From contig JBKPHM010000031.1 in the NCBI GenBank assembly GCA_046729855.1, forward strand, positions 1 through 64,000: a stretch of 64,000 nucleotides of DNA, given 5' to 3'. This DNA comes from DATHSY01 sp046729855 (GTDB taxonomy: Bacteria > Actinomycetota > UBA4738 > HRBIN12). Position numbers and translations under genes: made by a program. The notes below the pieces were generated by a model. It was not told the origin of the DNA. It saw only the letters and a list, made by a program, of their open reading frames with translations, and made no database searches. Shown here one piece after another: positions 33,155 to 41,798 of the stretch (within the stretch, counting starts at the first letter, position 1; each line of letters opens with the position of its first letter).

Positions 33155-33436
33155 TCACAGGGCCCGGCGCTGACCGCCGGGACGTCCCCAGTGGTCTCGC
33201 CGGTTCATCCGACGCAGGAGCCGTGGGTCGTCCCACCCGCGGTTCAGCCGGACGCCGAGTTGCCGGCACGCCGCCTCGGCGTGCTCCGGCGAGGGGACGA
33301 CCTCCCGGATCCAGTTCCCGTCGACGTCGACGAGGACCAGGTCCCACGTACGCAGCCCGACGTGCTGTAGGACCGCCTCGACCTCGGGCTGGAGCGAGGC
33401 GAACCGTCGGAGACGGTGCGTGGGTCCCGTTGCCAT
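33155..33436 (-). CDS. Conserved-looking protein of unknown function (93 residues)
   Basis: A small basic protein placed 16 bp behind proS. It starts MATGPTHRLRRFASLQPEV and contains LRTWDLVLVDVDGNWIREVV, then AEAACRQLGVRLNRGWDD and RLLRRMNRRDHWGR, with a tail of basic residues. The mix of a short beta-rich core and a C-terminal W/D/R-rich helix looks like a real, conserved gene rather than a chance frame, and I have an impression of similar actinobacterial hypothetical proteins, but I cannot name a family. ATG at 33436 has GTAGG upstream. It is probably co-transcribed with proS. Confidence 0.7.
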   Translation of the reverse strand: MATGPTHRLRRFASLQPEVEAVLQHVGLRTWDLVLVDVDGNWIREVVPSPEHAEAACRQLGVRLNRGWDDPRLLRRMNRRDHWGRPGGQRRAL

Positions 33437-33452
33437 CGTCCGGAACCTACGG

Positions 33453-35162
33453 CTAGGGGGCGACCGCGAGCAACCGCTGGGCAGCATCGGCCGCGCGCGC
33501 GAGCGGCGCCTGAGAGCGCTCCCCCGTCGCCCGCACCTTCAGGTCTGCGGTTCCCGCTTTGAGGCCGCGCCGCCCCACCACCACCTGCACCGGGTAGCCG
33601 ATGAGGTCCGCGTCATTGAACTTGACGCCCGCGGCGCCGTCCCGGTCGTCGATCACCGTCTCGACGCCCGCGTCGAGTAGTTCGCCGTAGATCCGCTCGG
33701 CCTCCGCGACTACGTCGTCGTCGTCGCGATTGGCCGGGATGACGCACACTTGGAACGGCGCCATCGCCTTCGGGAGCTTCAGGCCGGCCTCGTCGCGGAA
33801 CTGCTCGGCCGCCGCGCCGAGCGTGCGAGAGATGCCGAGCCCATAGCAGCCCATCTGGAACAGCTGCTCGGTGCCGTCCTCATCGACGAACGTCGCCTTG
33901 AGGGGCGCCGAGTACTTCGTCCCGAGCTGGTAGATGTGCGCGACCACGATCGACCGCCCGATCCGGAGGTCGCCGCCGTCGATCGGGCAGCGGTCGCCCT
34001 CGCGGATCTGGACGACGTCCTCGTACCTGTCCACGCGGAAGTCCCTGGGCGTGTTCGCCCCCCGCACGTGCCGGTCGGCCCGGTTCGCGCCGGTGACCCA
34101 GTCCTTTCCGGCGCGCACTGAATGGTCGGCGACCACGACCGCGTCGTCGGGCATCCCCTGCGGGCCGATGTAACCCTTCGCGAACCCGCGCCCGTCGAAG
34201 TCCGCATCCTCGAACACCCGGATCGGCGTCGGGAAGTAGAGCTGCTCGAGCTTCTCTTCGGCGACCTCGCGGTCGCCGGGCACAAGGACGGCAACGGTCT
34301 GCCCTCCCGCGTCGAAGAGGATCGTCTTCAGCGTGCGTCCGGCCGGAACGCCGAGGAACGCCGTGAGTGCGTCGATCGTCGCGGTGTCCGGCGTGTCGAG
34401 GACCGCGAGCGGTTCGAGATCGCTCTGGTCGACCGGGTTCGGCGGACGCGGGCGTGCGGCCTTGGCGTCCGCGAGGTAGTCGCCGTTCACGCACTCGACG
34501 AACAGGTCCTCGCCGACGTCGGCACGGGCCATGAATTCGTGGTTGATCCCCCCGCCGATCTGGCCGGCCTCGGCCTCGACGACGACGTAGGACAAGCCGA
34601 GCCGGTCGTAGATCCGCCCGTACGCCTGGAGCATCACGTCGTAGGACCGGCGCATGCCCTTCTCGTCGCGATCGAACGAGTACGCATCCTTCATCAGCAG
34701 CTCGCGGACTCGGAGCAGGCCGAAACGGGGCCGGAACTCGTCGCGGTATTTCCACTCCACCTGGTACAGGTTCACGGGCAGCGAGCGATACGAGGGATGC
34801 TCCGCGGCGACGAGCGGCGTCACGACCTCCTCCTCCGTCGGCCCCAGGAGCATCTCGCGCTCGTGCCGATCGACCAGGCGGAAGAGCAGTTCCCCGTACA
34901 GATCCCACCTGCCGGTCGCCTTCCACGGCTCGGCCGGCAGCAGGATCGGCATCCGGATCTCCTGTGCGCCCGTCGCGTCCATCTCCTCGCGGACGATCGC
35001 TTCGATCTTGCGCATCGATCGCAGCCCGAGCGGCAGCGACGTGTAGATGCCGGCGGCCAGCTGCCGGATGAAGCCGGCGCGCACCAGCAGCCTGTGGGAG
35101 GGCGCCTCCGCCTCAGACGGATCGTCGCGAAGAGTCGGCGCGAACAGGTGCGACAGCCTCAT
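33453..35162 (-). CDS. proS: Prolyl-tRNA synthetase
   Basis: A 569-residue bacterial-type (with INS editing domain) class II synthetase charging tRNA-Pro. Motif 1 region is HRLLVRAGFIRQLAAGIYTSLPLG (shown shortened), motif 2 is EWKYRDEFRPRFGLLRVREL, and motif 3 includes GCYGLGISRTLGAAAEQ. The INS domain, which hydrolyses Ala-tRNA-Pro, spans roughly residues 225-390. The C-terminal anticodon-binding domain ends the protein. ATG at 35162 gives the expected MRLSHLFAPTLRDDP; the open frame upstream is a trpE antisense shadow. TATCCT (35172-35177, minus) nine bases before the ATG may be its -10 box. Confidence 0.97.
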   Translation of the reverse strand: MRLSHLFAPTLRDDPSEAEAPSHRLLVRAGFIRQLAAGIYTSLPLGLRSMRKIEAIVREEMDATGAQEIRMPILLPAEPWKATGRWDLYGELLFRLVDRHEREMLLGPTEEEVVTPLVAAEHPSYRSLPVNLYQVEWKYRDEFRPRFGLLRVRELLMKDAYSFDRDEKGMRRSYDVMLQAYGRIYDRLGLSYVVVEAEAGQIGGGINHEFMARADVGEDLFVECVNGDYLADAKAARPRPPNPVDQSDLEPLAVLDTPDTATIDALTAFLGVPAGRTLKTILFDAGGQTVAVLVPGDREVAEEKLEQLYFPTPIRVFEDADFDGRGFAKGYIGPQGMPDDAVVVADHSVRAGKDWVTGANRADRHVRGANTPRDFRVDRYEDVVQIREGDRCPIDGGDLRIGRSIVVAHIYQLGTKYSAPLKATFVDEDGTEQLFQMGCYGLGISRTLGAAAEQFRDEAGLKLPKAMAPFQVCVIPANRDDDDVVAEAERIYGELLDAGVETVIDDRDGAAGVKFNDADLIGYPVQVVVGRRGLKAGTADLKVRATGERSQAPLARAADAAQRLLAVAP

Positions 35163-35300
35163 GGGCCCCACAGGATACCGGCCGGATCGGCGCGATCCGG
35201 GCAGTCGCGCCTGCGAGACAACGTGGACACAGGCGTCACAACGTTGACGATGCGCGCCGCGACCGCCAAGCTCCCCGCACCGCCGAGCCCGGGGAGCGAC

Positions 35301-36803
35301 GTGCACATCCAGCCCGACCGAGGGACGTTCGACTCGCTCGCGACGACGTGGCCCCTCGTGCCGGTGTGGACCGAGCTGCTCGCCGACGTCTCCACGCCCG
35401 TGGGGACCTTCCCGTCGCTCGCCGGCGGCGGGCCCGGGATCCTGCTCGAGAGCGTCGAGCGCTCGGAGCGGTGGGGTCGGTACTCGTTCGCGGCGGGCGA
35501 CCCGGCCGCCGTGATCGTCGCCGACGAGGGTGGCCTCCGCGTCCGGGACGTCCGGCGGCGGCTCCCGCTCGACCCGCCGGCCTCGGGCGGGTCCGTACGG
35601 GCGGCCCTCACATCGGTCGCTGGGCAGCTCGCCGGGCCGCGCCTGCCCGGCCTCCCGCCCCTGACCGGCGGCCTGATGGGTTACCTGGCGTACGAGGCCG
35701 CCGAGCTGCTCGACGGCCACCCAGTCCCGGACCCGGCGGCTGCCCCTTGTCCGCCGGTCGGGCTCCTGGTGATCGACCGGGCCGTCGTGTTCGACCATTG
35801 GCGGCAGCGGCTGCTCCTGGTCGCACACGCCCCGGCGGGCGCGTACGACGACGCGGTGCATGGCCTGGAGGGACTCCAGGCCACCGTGGCCAGCGCCACC
35901 GTCCCCGCGCCGACGCCGCTCGGATCCACCGAGGACGGTCCCGACGAGGGCGAGGCGAACATGCCGGACCAGCGCTACCGCCACATCGTCGAGTCCTTCA
36001 AGGAACACATCTTGGCCGGGGACATCTACCAGGGCGTCCCGTCGCGGCGCGTCTCGTTCCCGGCCCCGGACGGCGGCTACCCGGTGTACCGCAGCCTGCG
36101 CGTCACGAACCCTGCGCCGTACATGTTCTTCCTCCGGATGCTCGGCTTGGAGCTGGCGGGATCGTCGCCGGAGCCGCTCGTCCGGGTCGAGGGACGACGC
36201 GTCTGGACACGCCCGATCGCCGGCACGAGGCCGCGCGGGACGACCGAGATCCGCGACCGCCTGCTCGAGCACGAGCTGCTCGCCGACCACAAGGAGCAGG
36301 CCGAGCACGCGATGCTCGTCGACCTCGCGCGCAACGACCTGGGCCGCGTGTGTCGTCCGGGCACCGTCCGGCCGACCGAGCTGATGGTCGTCGAGCGGTT
36401 CTCCAAGGTGATGCACATCGTCTCGACCGTCGAGGGCGAGCTGGCGGACGGACAGGACGCGTTCGACGCGCTGGCCGTGACGTTCCCCGCCGGCACGGTT
36501 ACCGGCGCGCCGAAGCGCCGAGCGATGGAGCTGATCGCCGCGGCCGAGCCGACGGCGCGCGGACCGTACGCGGGCGCGGTCGGCTACCGCACATTCGCGG
36601 GCGACCTCGACTTCTGCATCACGATCCGGACGGCCGTCGTCGCGGACGGTCTCGCGCACGTCCAGACCGGGGCCGGCATCGTCGCGGACAGCGACGCGGA
36701 GACGGAGCTGCGTGAGACGATGGCCAAGGCCGAGGCGCTGCTGCCCGCCGTGGCGGCGGCCGGCGGGACCGTGATCGTGCAGACCGGAGAGACGCCGCGA
36801 TGA
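35301..36803 (+). CDS. trpE: Anthranilate synthase component I
   Basis: A 500-residue chorismate-using enzyme of tryptophan synthesis, working with the glutaminase TrpG. The LLES tryptophan-feedback motif is present (GILLESVERSERWGRYSF). The C-terminal catalytic domain has TRPIAGTRPRG, DLARNDLGRVC, FSKVMHIVSTVEGEL, TFPAGTVTGAPKRRAMELI and VQTGAGIVADSD. The loop usually written DIFQVVLSQR reads DIYQGVPSRR here. GTG at 35301 has GGAG four bases before it and gives the usual N terminus; ATG at 35250 would lie inside a possible TTGACG promoter. PabB is the alternative but LLES favours TrpE. No other trp genes are in the window. Confidence 0.9.
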   Translation: MHIQPDRGTFDSLATTWPLVPVWTELLADVSTPVGTFPSLAGGGPGILLESVERSERWGRYSFAAGDPAAVIVADEGGLRVRDVRRRLPLDPPASGGSVRAALTSVAGQLAGPRLPGLPPLTGGLMGYLAYEAAELLDGHPVPDPAAAPCPPVGLLVIDRAVVFDHWRQRLLLVAHAPAGAYDDAVHGLEGLQATVASATVPAPTPLGSTEDGPDEGEANMPDQRYRHIVESFKEHILAGDIYQGVPSRRVSFPAPDGGYPVYRSLRVTNPAPYMFFLRMLGLELAGSSPEPLVRVEGRRVWTRPIAGTRPRGTTEIRDRLLEHELLADHKEQAEHAMLVDLARNDLGRVCRPGTVRPTELMVVERFSKVMHIVSTVEGELADGQDAFDALAVTFPAGTVTGAPKRRAMELIAAAEPTARGPYAGAVGYRTFAGDLDFCITIRTAVVADGLAHVQTGAGIVADSDAETELRETMAKAEALLPAVAAAGGTVIVQTGETPR

Positions 36804-37372
36804 TCTTGGTGGTCGACCACTACGACTCGTTCACCTTCAACCTGGTGCAGCTGATCGAGGGCTTGGGCTTCGCGACCCACGTGGTGAAGAGCGACGAGCG
36901 TACGGCCGAGGAGCTCGTGGAGGAACGCCCCGAGGCGGTCGTGCTGTCACCCGGTCCCGGCCGGCCCGAGGACGCCGGGTGCTTCCCGAGGCTTCTCCAG
37001 ATCCTGCCCGACGACACGCCGGTCTTGGGAGTGTGCCTCGGGCATCAGGCGCTCGGGGTGGGGCTGGGCGGGACGGTCGAGCGCGCGACGCCCGTCCACG
37101 GCAAGGCCTCGCTCGTCTACCACGACGGTAAGGGCATCCTCGAGGGCGTCAGCGACCCGTTCGAGGCGGCGCGTTACCACTCGCTGGTGGTCACCGCCGA
37201 GTCGCTGCCTGGGCAGCTCGAGCTCACGGCGTGGACGGAGGACGGGCTGGTGATGGCGGCCCAGCACCGCGCGCTGCCGCGCTTCGGCGTGCAATTCCAC
37301 CCCGAGTCGATCCTCACCCCCGAAGGACCGAGGATCGTCGAGAACTTCCTCCGTCTGGCCGCTCGCGTCTAG
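36800..37372 (+). CDS. trpG: Anthranilate synthase component II (glutamine amidotransferase)
   Basis: A 190-residue class I glutamine amidotransferase delivering ammonia to TrpE. The catalytic triad is Cys79 in GVCLGHQALG plus the HPE of GVQFHPESILTP near residue 168; the oxyanion loop is LSPGPGRPEDAG and the start is VVDHYDSFTFNLVQ. ATG overlaps the trpE stop (ATGA), so the two are translated together. The same subunit may also serve aminodeoxychorismate synthase (PabA) in folate synthesis, as in Bacillus. It ends 8 bp from the convergent metalloprotease gene. Confidence 0.94.
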   Translation: MILVVDHYDSFTFNLVQLIEGLGFATHVVKSDERTAEELVEERPEAVVLSPGPGRPEDAGCFPRLLQILPDDTPVLGVCLGHQALGVGLGGTVERATPVHGKASLVYHDGKGILEGVSDPFEAARYHSLVVTAESLPGQLELTAWTEDGLVMAAQHRALPRFGVQFHPESILTPEGPRIVENFLRLAARV

Positions 37373-37380
37373 GGCGTCGT

Positions 37381-39078
37381 TCAGTTCAGAAGGGTTGCGT
37401 CGAAGGCGTACGTCAGGTTGTCGTCCTTCGGGAACGCGGCACAGCTGTACCGCCACTGCTGGTCCCGCCAGCAGCGCCCGTCCCGCCGCGTGCTCGCGTT
37501 CGTCAGGACCAGATCGGCCGTCACGATCGTCCCGCGGCCGAACGGGATGCGCAGCACCCCGTTCCCCCTGTCGTTCAGCCGGAACGCCTGGTAGTTCACC
37601 TCTCCCGTGTCGGAGACCGTGACGACCGAGCCCTCCGACCCGGTCTTTGAGGCGGGGAGGTCCACCGCGATCCGAAGCATGGCGTCGCCCGTGACGCCGC
37701 GACCCGGGACGAATGCGATGTACGCGTTCGTGAGGTGCCTGAGCCGGACGCTGCCCTCCGCTCCTCGGTTCGCCCCGGTGACCCTCACCACGTCGGAGCG
37801 CGGCGGGGCCGGGTAGCCGAGCGCCTGCGCCTCCTCGTAGAACGCCGCCGGCCGGTCGTTGAACATGCCGAAACCGGCGAAGACGTTCCGGAACGACACG
37901 TCGTGTTCGGCCTTCAGCGCAAGGTTGAGCGCCTGCACGGAGTACCGGTCCGGACCGGTCGCCGATCCATCCGCACGCTCCCAGGCTTCGCGCACGACGT
38001 CGACGTCCTCGATGCCGCCGACGGCGAACCGCTCCGAGACGAACTCGTGGAAGATCCAGTCGCCGTAGACGCCGAACGTCGCGTTGTTCGAGTCGAGCGG
38101 CACGTGCGGCTTGCCGAGCGGCCCGCTCCGAAGGTATTGCACGTTGTCGTCGATCGCGTCGAAGACCCGCTCCTCCATCCATACCGCCGTGCTCTCCATG
38201 AACCAGCGGTCCTCGGCGGCGTCGTACGCGAACTGCGAAGCGTGGAAGAACTCGTGCGCCAGCGTGACCTGCAACGCGGGCAACCCGCCGAGCTCGGCGA
38301 AGTCGTCGTCGATCACGCAGTAGGCCGAGAAGTCCCAGTACGGGTACGAGCCACCGAACGCGTGGGGGTCGTCGGTGAAGCAGTAGCCGTACAGCCCTTC
38401 GTCGGCGGTCTGCGCGAGGTAGATGTCGATTCTCCCGTCGGGACCGTGGTTCGTCGAGGTGAGGTCCGACTTGGGTGCGCGGAACCCCAATCCCGTGATC
38501 TCGGTGTTCCAGACGGTCGCGAACTCGGTGGCCGCCGACTCGACCTGGTCCGGCACGGTGTCACCGTCTGTGTCGGTGAGCGGCGGGGCATCCACGGTCG
38601 TGGTCACGTAGTGGAAGCACCCGTTGCCGGAGCAGTACGGCGTGGCCTCTGAGGTGGTGTAGCCGTCGCCGAAGGGGTCGTCGGCCCCGTCCGTCGGACG
38701 AGCCGTGATCTGCCGGGCGATCGCCTTCTCGGTCGGGGTCAGCCGGTCGTACACGAGCAGCAGGTCCCGAAGGATCATCGTGGCTTCCCGGCCCGAAGGC
38801 GCGGCGACGTCGCCGTAACGGGCGCGGACGCCGTCCAGGTCGAACAGGGCTCGGGCGCGCTCCAGGGCGTAGGTCGGGCGGTCGATTCGTCCCGCGCGAA
38901 GGGCGCGGGTCAGCGCGTCCGCCGCCGACCGCGAGCCAGACATGCGCTCCCCAACAGCCGGCGCCGAGACGCGGCTGCCTTGCGACGCAACGCTAGCGCC
39001 CGCGGCGAGCGCTGCCGTCGATACGATCGTCGGCAAGAGCACGAGCAACCCGAGGAGGATGAACGAGTAGCGACGCAC
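37381..39078 (-). CDS. Secreted zinc metalloprotease-like protein (HEFFH; MXAN_6640-like)
   Basis: A 565-residue exported protein. A Sec signal peptide (about residues 1-26) is followed by a helical propeptide-like region to about 125. The putative protease domain contains LPALQVTLAHEFFHASQF (HEFFH at 275-279) and, 16 residues on, FMESTAVWMEE, giving a possible third zinc ligand Glu295 as in gluzincins. A calcium-type loop DTDGDTVPDQVE lies near 169-180. The last 130 residues look like a beta-sandwich. The pattern resembles the MXAN_6640 family of putative metalloproteases. The GTG start has AAGGGGG upstream, and TAGGCT (39118-39123, minus) is a likely -10 box. Cys149 and Cys154 may form a disulfide. 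Confidence 0.8.
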   Translation of the reverse strand: MRRYSFILLGLLVLLPTIVSTAALAAGASVASQGSRVSAPAVGERMSGSRSAADALTRALRAGRIDRPTYALERARALFDLDGVRARYGDVAAPSGREATMILRDLLLVYDRLTPTEKAIARQITARPTDGADDPFGDGYTTSEATPYCSGNGCFHYVTTTVDAPPLTDTDGDTVPDQVESAATEFATVWNTEITGLGFRAPKSDLTSTNHGPDGRIDIYLAQTADEGLYGYCFTDDPHAFGGSYPYWDFSAYCVIDDDFAELGGLPALQVTLAHEFFHASQFAYDAAEDRWFMESTAVWMEERVFDAIDDNVQYLRSGPLGKPHVPLDSNNATFGVYGDWIFHEFVSERFAVGGIEDVDVVREAWERADGSATGPDRYSVQALNLALKAEHDVSFRNVFAGFGMFNDRPAAFYEEAQALGYPAPPRSDVVRVTGANRGAEGSVRLRHLTNAYIAFVPGRGVTGDAMLRIAVDLPASKTGSEGSVVTVSDTGEVNYQAFRLNDRGNGVLRIPFGRGTIVTADLVLTNASTRRDGRCWRDQQWRYSCAAFPKDDNLTYAFDATLLN

Positions 39079-39177
39079 GACGATGGCCCCCTTCCGTCCA
39101 AGCGCAACGGCCTGCGCAGCCTAGAGGACCGCACGAGCGAAGGGAACCACCGGGACCGGCCAACGTCGGCCCGACCG

Positions 39178-40275
39178 TCAGGGGAGAGGCTCGTCGGCCG
39201 ACGGCGGCTCGGCGGCGAGCCGTTCGGCCTCGTCCACCAGAACCGAGACGAAGTCCCTCTCGTGGACCTTGCCCTTGACCTGCCCCTTCACGACCAGGAA
39301 CCCCTGACCCTTGCCCGCCGCGATGCCGAGATCGGCCTCGCGCGCCTCTCCGGGCCCGTTGACGACGCAGCCCATCACAGCGACGCGGAGCGGTGTCTTG
39401 ATGCCCCGGCGCTCGAGCTCCTCGTGGACCTGCCTGGTCAGGCCGAGGACATCGACCTCGGCGCGGCCGCACGAGGGGCACGCCACGAGGTCGAGCGATC
39501 GTTTGCGCAGGCCGAGCGACTGGAGGATCCACGTGCCGACCTTGACCTCCTCGACGGGGTCGTCGGTCAGCGACACCCGGATCGTGTCGCCGATCCCCTC
39601 CGCGAGGAGCGCCCCGATGCCGACCGCCGACTTGATCCCGCCCATCGGCATCGGGCCGGCCTCGGTGACGCCCAGGTGCAGCGGGTAGTCGGACTTCTCG
39701 GCGAGCATCCGGTACGCCTCGATCATCACGCGGGCGGTCGAGTGCTTGACCGAGATCTTGATGTCGGTGAAGTCCTCGTCCTCGAGGATCCGCGCCTCGT
39801 TCAGGGCGCTCTCGACCAAGGCCTCCGGCGTCGGCATGCCGTACTTCGCGAGCAGGTCCTTCTCGAGCGAGCCGGCGTTGACGCCGATCCGGATCGGGAC
39901 GCCGCGGGCGCTCGCCTCGCGCGCGATCAGCCGGACCTTGTCCTGGTACTTGATGTTCCCCGGGTTGATCCGCAGCCCGTGGATTCCGGCCTCGAGCGCG
40001 GCGATGGCGTACTTCCACTGGAAGTGGATGTCCGCGACGACGGGCACGGTGGACTTGGCCGCGATCGCCTTCAGCGCCTCGGCGTCCTCCCAGTGGGGCA
40101 CGGCCACCCGGACGATGTCGACGCCGGCGGCGACAAGCGACGCGATCTGCTGCAGGGTCGCGTTGATGTCGGCGGTCTTCGTGGTCGTCATCGACTGCAC
40201 GCGGATCGGGGCGTCGCCGCCGACCGTCACGTCGCCAACGCGGACCTGCCTCGAGGGCCTGCGGTTCGCGAGCAT
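39178..40275 (-). CDS. ispG: 4-hydroxy-3-methylbut-2-enyl diphosphate synthase (flavodoxin)
   Basis: A 365-residue iron-sulfur enzyme of the MEP isoprenoid pathway, converting MEcPP to HMBPP. RRPSRQVRVGDVTVGGDAP starts the TIM-barrel half, with QSMTTTKTADINATLQQI. The C-terminal cluster domain has CPSCGRAEVDV and AVMGCVVNGPGEA, which provide the three cysteines (CxxC and GCVVNGPGE). dxr, an earlier enzyme of the same pathway, lies at 43.7 kb, and rseP, usually between dxr and ispG, lies next to dxr; here a two-component pair and yjbQ have come between. Confidence 0.96.
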   Translation of the reverse strand: MLANRRPSRQVRVGDVTVGGDAPIRVQSMTTTKTADINATLQQIASLVAAGVDIVRVAVPHWEDAEALKAIAAKSTVPVVADIHFQWKYAIAALEAGIHGLRINPGNIKYQDKVRLIAREASARGVPIRIGVNAGSLEKDLLAKYGMPTPEALVESALNEARILEDEDFTDIKISVKHSTARVMIEAYRMLAEKSDYPLHLGVTEAGPMPMGGIKSAVGIGALLAEGIGDTIRVSLTDDPVEEVKVGTWILQSLGLRKRSLDLVACPSCGRAEVDVLGLTRQVHEELERRGIKTPLRVAVMGCVVNGPGEAREADLGIAAGKGQGFLVVKGQVKGKVHERDFVSVLVDEAERLAAEPPSADEPLP

Positions 40276-40293
40276 CGCACCCAGGCTACCGGC

Positions 40294-40743
40294 TCACTCC
40301 CCGAACACGTGGAACGTCACCTGGCGGCCCTTCGGCTCGTCCATCTCGAACAGGATCAGCCGCTGCCACCTGCCGAACGCGGGCTCCCCCGCCACGACCG
40401 GGATGGCGTGCGACGTCGCCGACAGCAGCATCGATTTCACGTGCGAGTGCCCGTTGCGGCGCTCGTGCGACTCTGCCAGGTTCTGCGTCCGGCGCTCAAG
40501 ATCATCGTGGGCGTAGTACCGGTCCTCCGGCACGAGGTGTTGGACGCGGTGCCGGAAGTCCTCCAGGGCACCGTCCTCCCACTCGTTGATCAGCAGCGCG
40601 CACGTCGTGTGGGCGCAGAAGGCGATCGCGGCGCCGTCGGTCACACCCGAGTCCTTGATCGCCCGTCGGAGATCGTCGGTGAGGTCCAGGTACTGGTACC
40701 GGCTGCCGACCTCGACCTCGACGGTGGTGGTCGCCGATCTCAC
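40294..40743 (-). CDS. YjbQ/UPF0047 family protein
   Basis: A 149-residue protein of the UPF0047 family. Typical features are AFCAHTTCALLINEWEDGALED, DRYYAHDDLERR, NGHSHVKSMLLSAT and GEPAFGRWQRLILFEMDEP. Conserved histidines and aspartates cluster as in a metal site. Some members have thiamine-phosphate synthase activity in overexpression tests; the natural role is uncertain. The GTG start overlaps the histidine-kinase stop by four bases (GTGA), so it is translated with the two-component pair. Confidence 0.9.
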   Translation of the reverse strand: MRSATTTVEVEVGSRYQYLDLTDDLRRAIKDSGVTDGAAIAFCAHTTCALLINEWEDGALEDFRHRVQHLVPEDRYYAHDDLERRTQNLAESHERRNGHSHVKSMLLSATSHAIPVVAGEPAFGRWQRLILFEMDEPKGRQVTFHVFGE

Positions 40744-41798
40744 GACTTCCTCCTTGTCTCGGCCGCGGGGGCGACCGGTAGCTCGAACGTGAACACGCTG
40801 CCCTTCCCTGGTTCGCTCTCCGCGCGGATCCGTCCGCCGTGCGCCTCCACGACCGACCGCGCAATCGCGAGCCCGATGCCGGTGCCTCCGTCGTCGCGCG
40901 AGCGGGCGGCATCGGCACGGTAGAACCGTTCGAACAGCAGCGGCAGGTGCTCCGGTGCGATGCCGGTCCCGGTGTCGGCCACGCTGACCTCGCAGACGCC
41001 GTTCGCTCGGTGCGCCGCCACGCGCACGCGCCCGCCGGCCGGCGTGAACCGCACGGCGTTGTCGAGCAGGTTGTAGAGCACCTGATGTACCCGTTCGCGG
41101 TCCACCATCACCGGCGGCAGGTCGTCGGGCACGCCGTCCTCCAACCGCAGGCCGCGGTCGACGCTCGAGACCTTGATCTCGGACAGTACCTCGTGCACGA
41201 GTGGATGCAGCTCCACCGGCCGACGTTCGAGCGGGAGCTCCCCAGACTCGAGGCGAGCCAGATCGAGCAGCTGGTCGACGAGCCGTCCGAGCCGCTCCGT
41301 CTGGTTCAGCATCACCTGGAGCGTCTGCGGATCGGGGCGCTCGACGCCGTCGAGCAGGTTCTCCAGATGCGCGCGCAGCGCCGAGATCGGCGTCTTGAGC
41401 TCGTGCGAGACGTTCGCCACCAGCTCGCGGCGCAGGCGTTCCACGTTCTCGAGCTCCGCGCTCATCCGGTTGAAGGCGGCCGCGAGCTGCCCGACCTCAT
41501 CGCGCGAGGTCGTCCGGACGCGCGCCGAGTAGTCGCCCATCTCCATCCGGTGGACGGCCCCGGCCATGTCGCGGAGTGGCTGCGTCATCCCGCGCGCCAG
41601 CCATCGTGCCAGTAGCAACGCGACCGCGGCGGCGACGGCGCCGGTGAGCGCGAGTTGCCAGAGGAAGTCGAAGACGTCGAAGACGCGGAAGGCGAAACGC
41701 AGGATCAGGAAGACGAGCAGGATCGTCATCGCGACCGCGAACACGATCGTCGAGCCGAGCTTGGCCCGAATCGTCGGCAAGCGGTCGAGCGGTCTCAC
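40740..41798 (-). CDS. Sensor histidine kinase
   Basis: A 352-residue membrane kinase. Two membrane helices (about 17-37 and 46-66) are separated by fewer than ten residues, so there is almost no extracytoplasmic sensor; signals probably come through the membrane or from a partner. A HAMP domain follows (about 66-118), then HisKA with NVSHELKTPISALRAH (His132) and a HATPase domain with N (LLDNAVRFTP), G1 (VADTGTGI), F and G2 (GGTGIGLAIARSVVEAHGG) boxes, all complete. GTG overlaps the regulator stop (GTGA). Partner of the response regulator upstream; the stimulus is unknown. Confidence 0.93.
   Translation of the reverse strand: MRPLDRLPTIRAKLGSTIVFAVAMTILLVFLILRFAFRVFDVFDFLWQLALTGAVAAAVALLLARWLARGMTQPLRDMAGAVHRMEMGDYSARVRTTSRDEVGQLAAAFNRMSAELENVERLRRELVANVSHELKTPISALRAHLENLLDGVERPDPQTLQVMLNQTERLGRLVDQLLDLARLESGELPLERRPVELHPLVHEVLSEIKVSSVDRGLRLEDGVPDDLPPVMVDRERVHQVLYNLLDNAVRFTPAGGRVRVAAHRANGVCEVSVADTGTGIAPEHLPLLFERFYRADAARSRDDGGTGIGLAIARSVVEAHGGRIRAESEPGKGSVFTFELPVAPAAETRRKS

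Noticed and set aside
35250..35300. ATG at 35250 as trpE start
   Set aside because: It has no ribosome site and lies in a likely promoter; the GTG at 35301 has GGAG and the family-like N terminus.
35163..36659. N-terminal extension of the proS frame to 1068 residues
   Set aside because: The extra part is antisense to trpE and lacks motifs; the ATG at 35162 gives a full ProRS.
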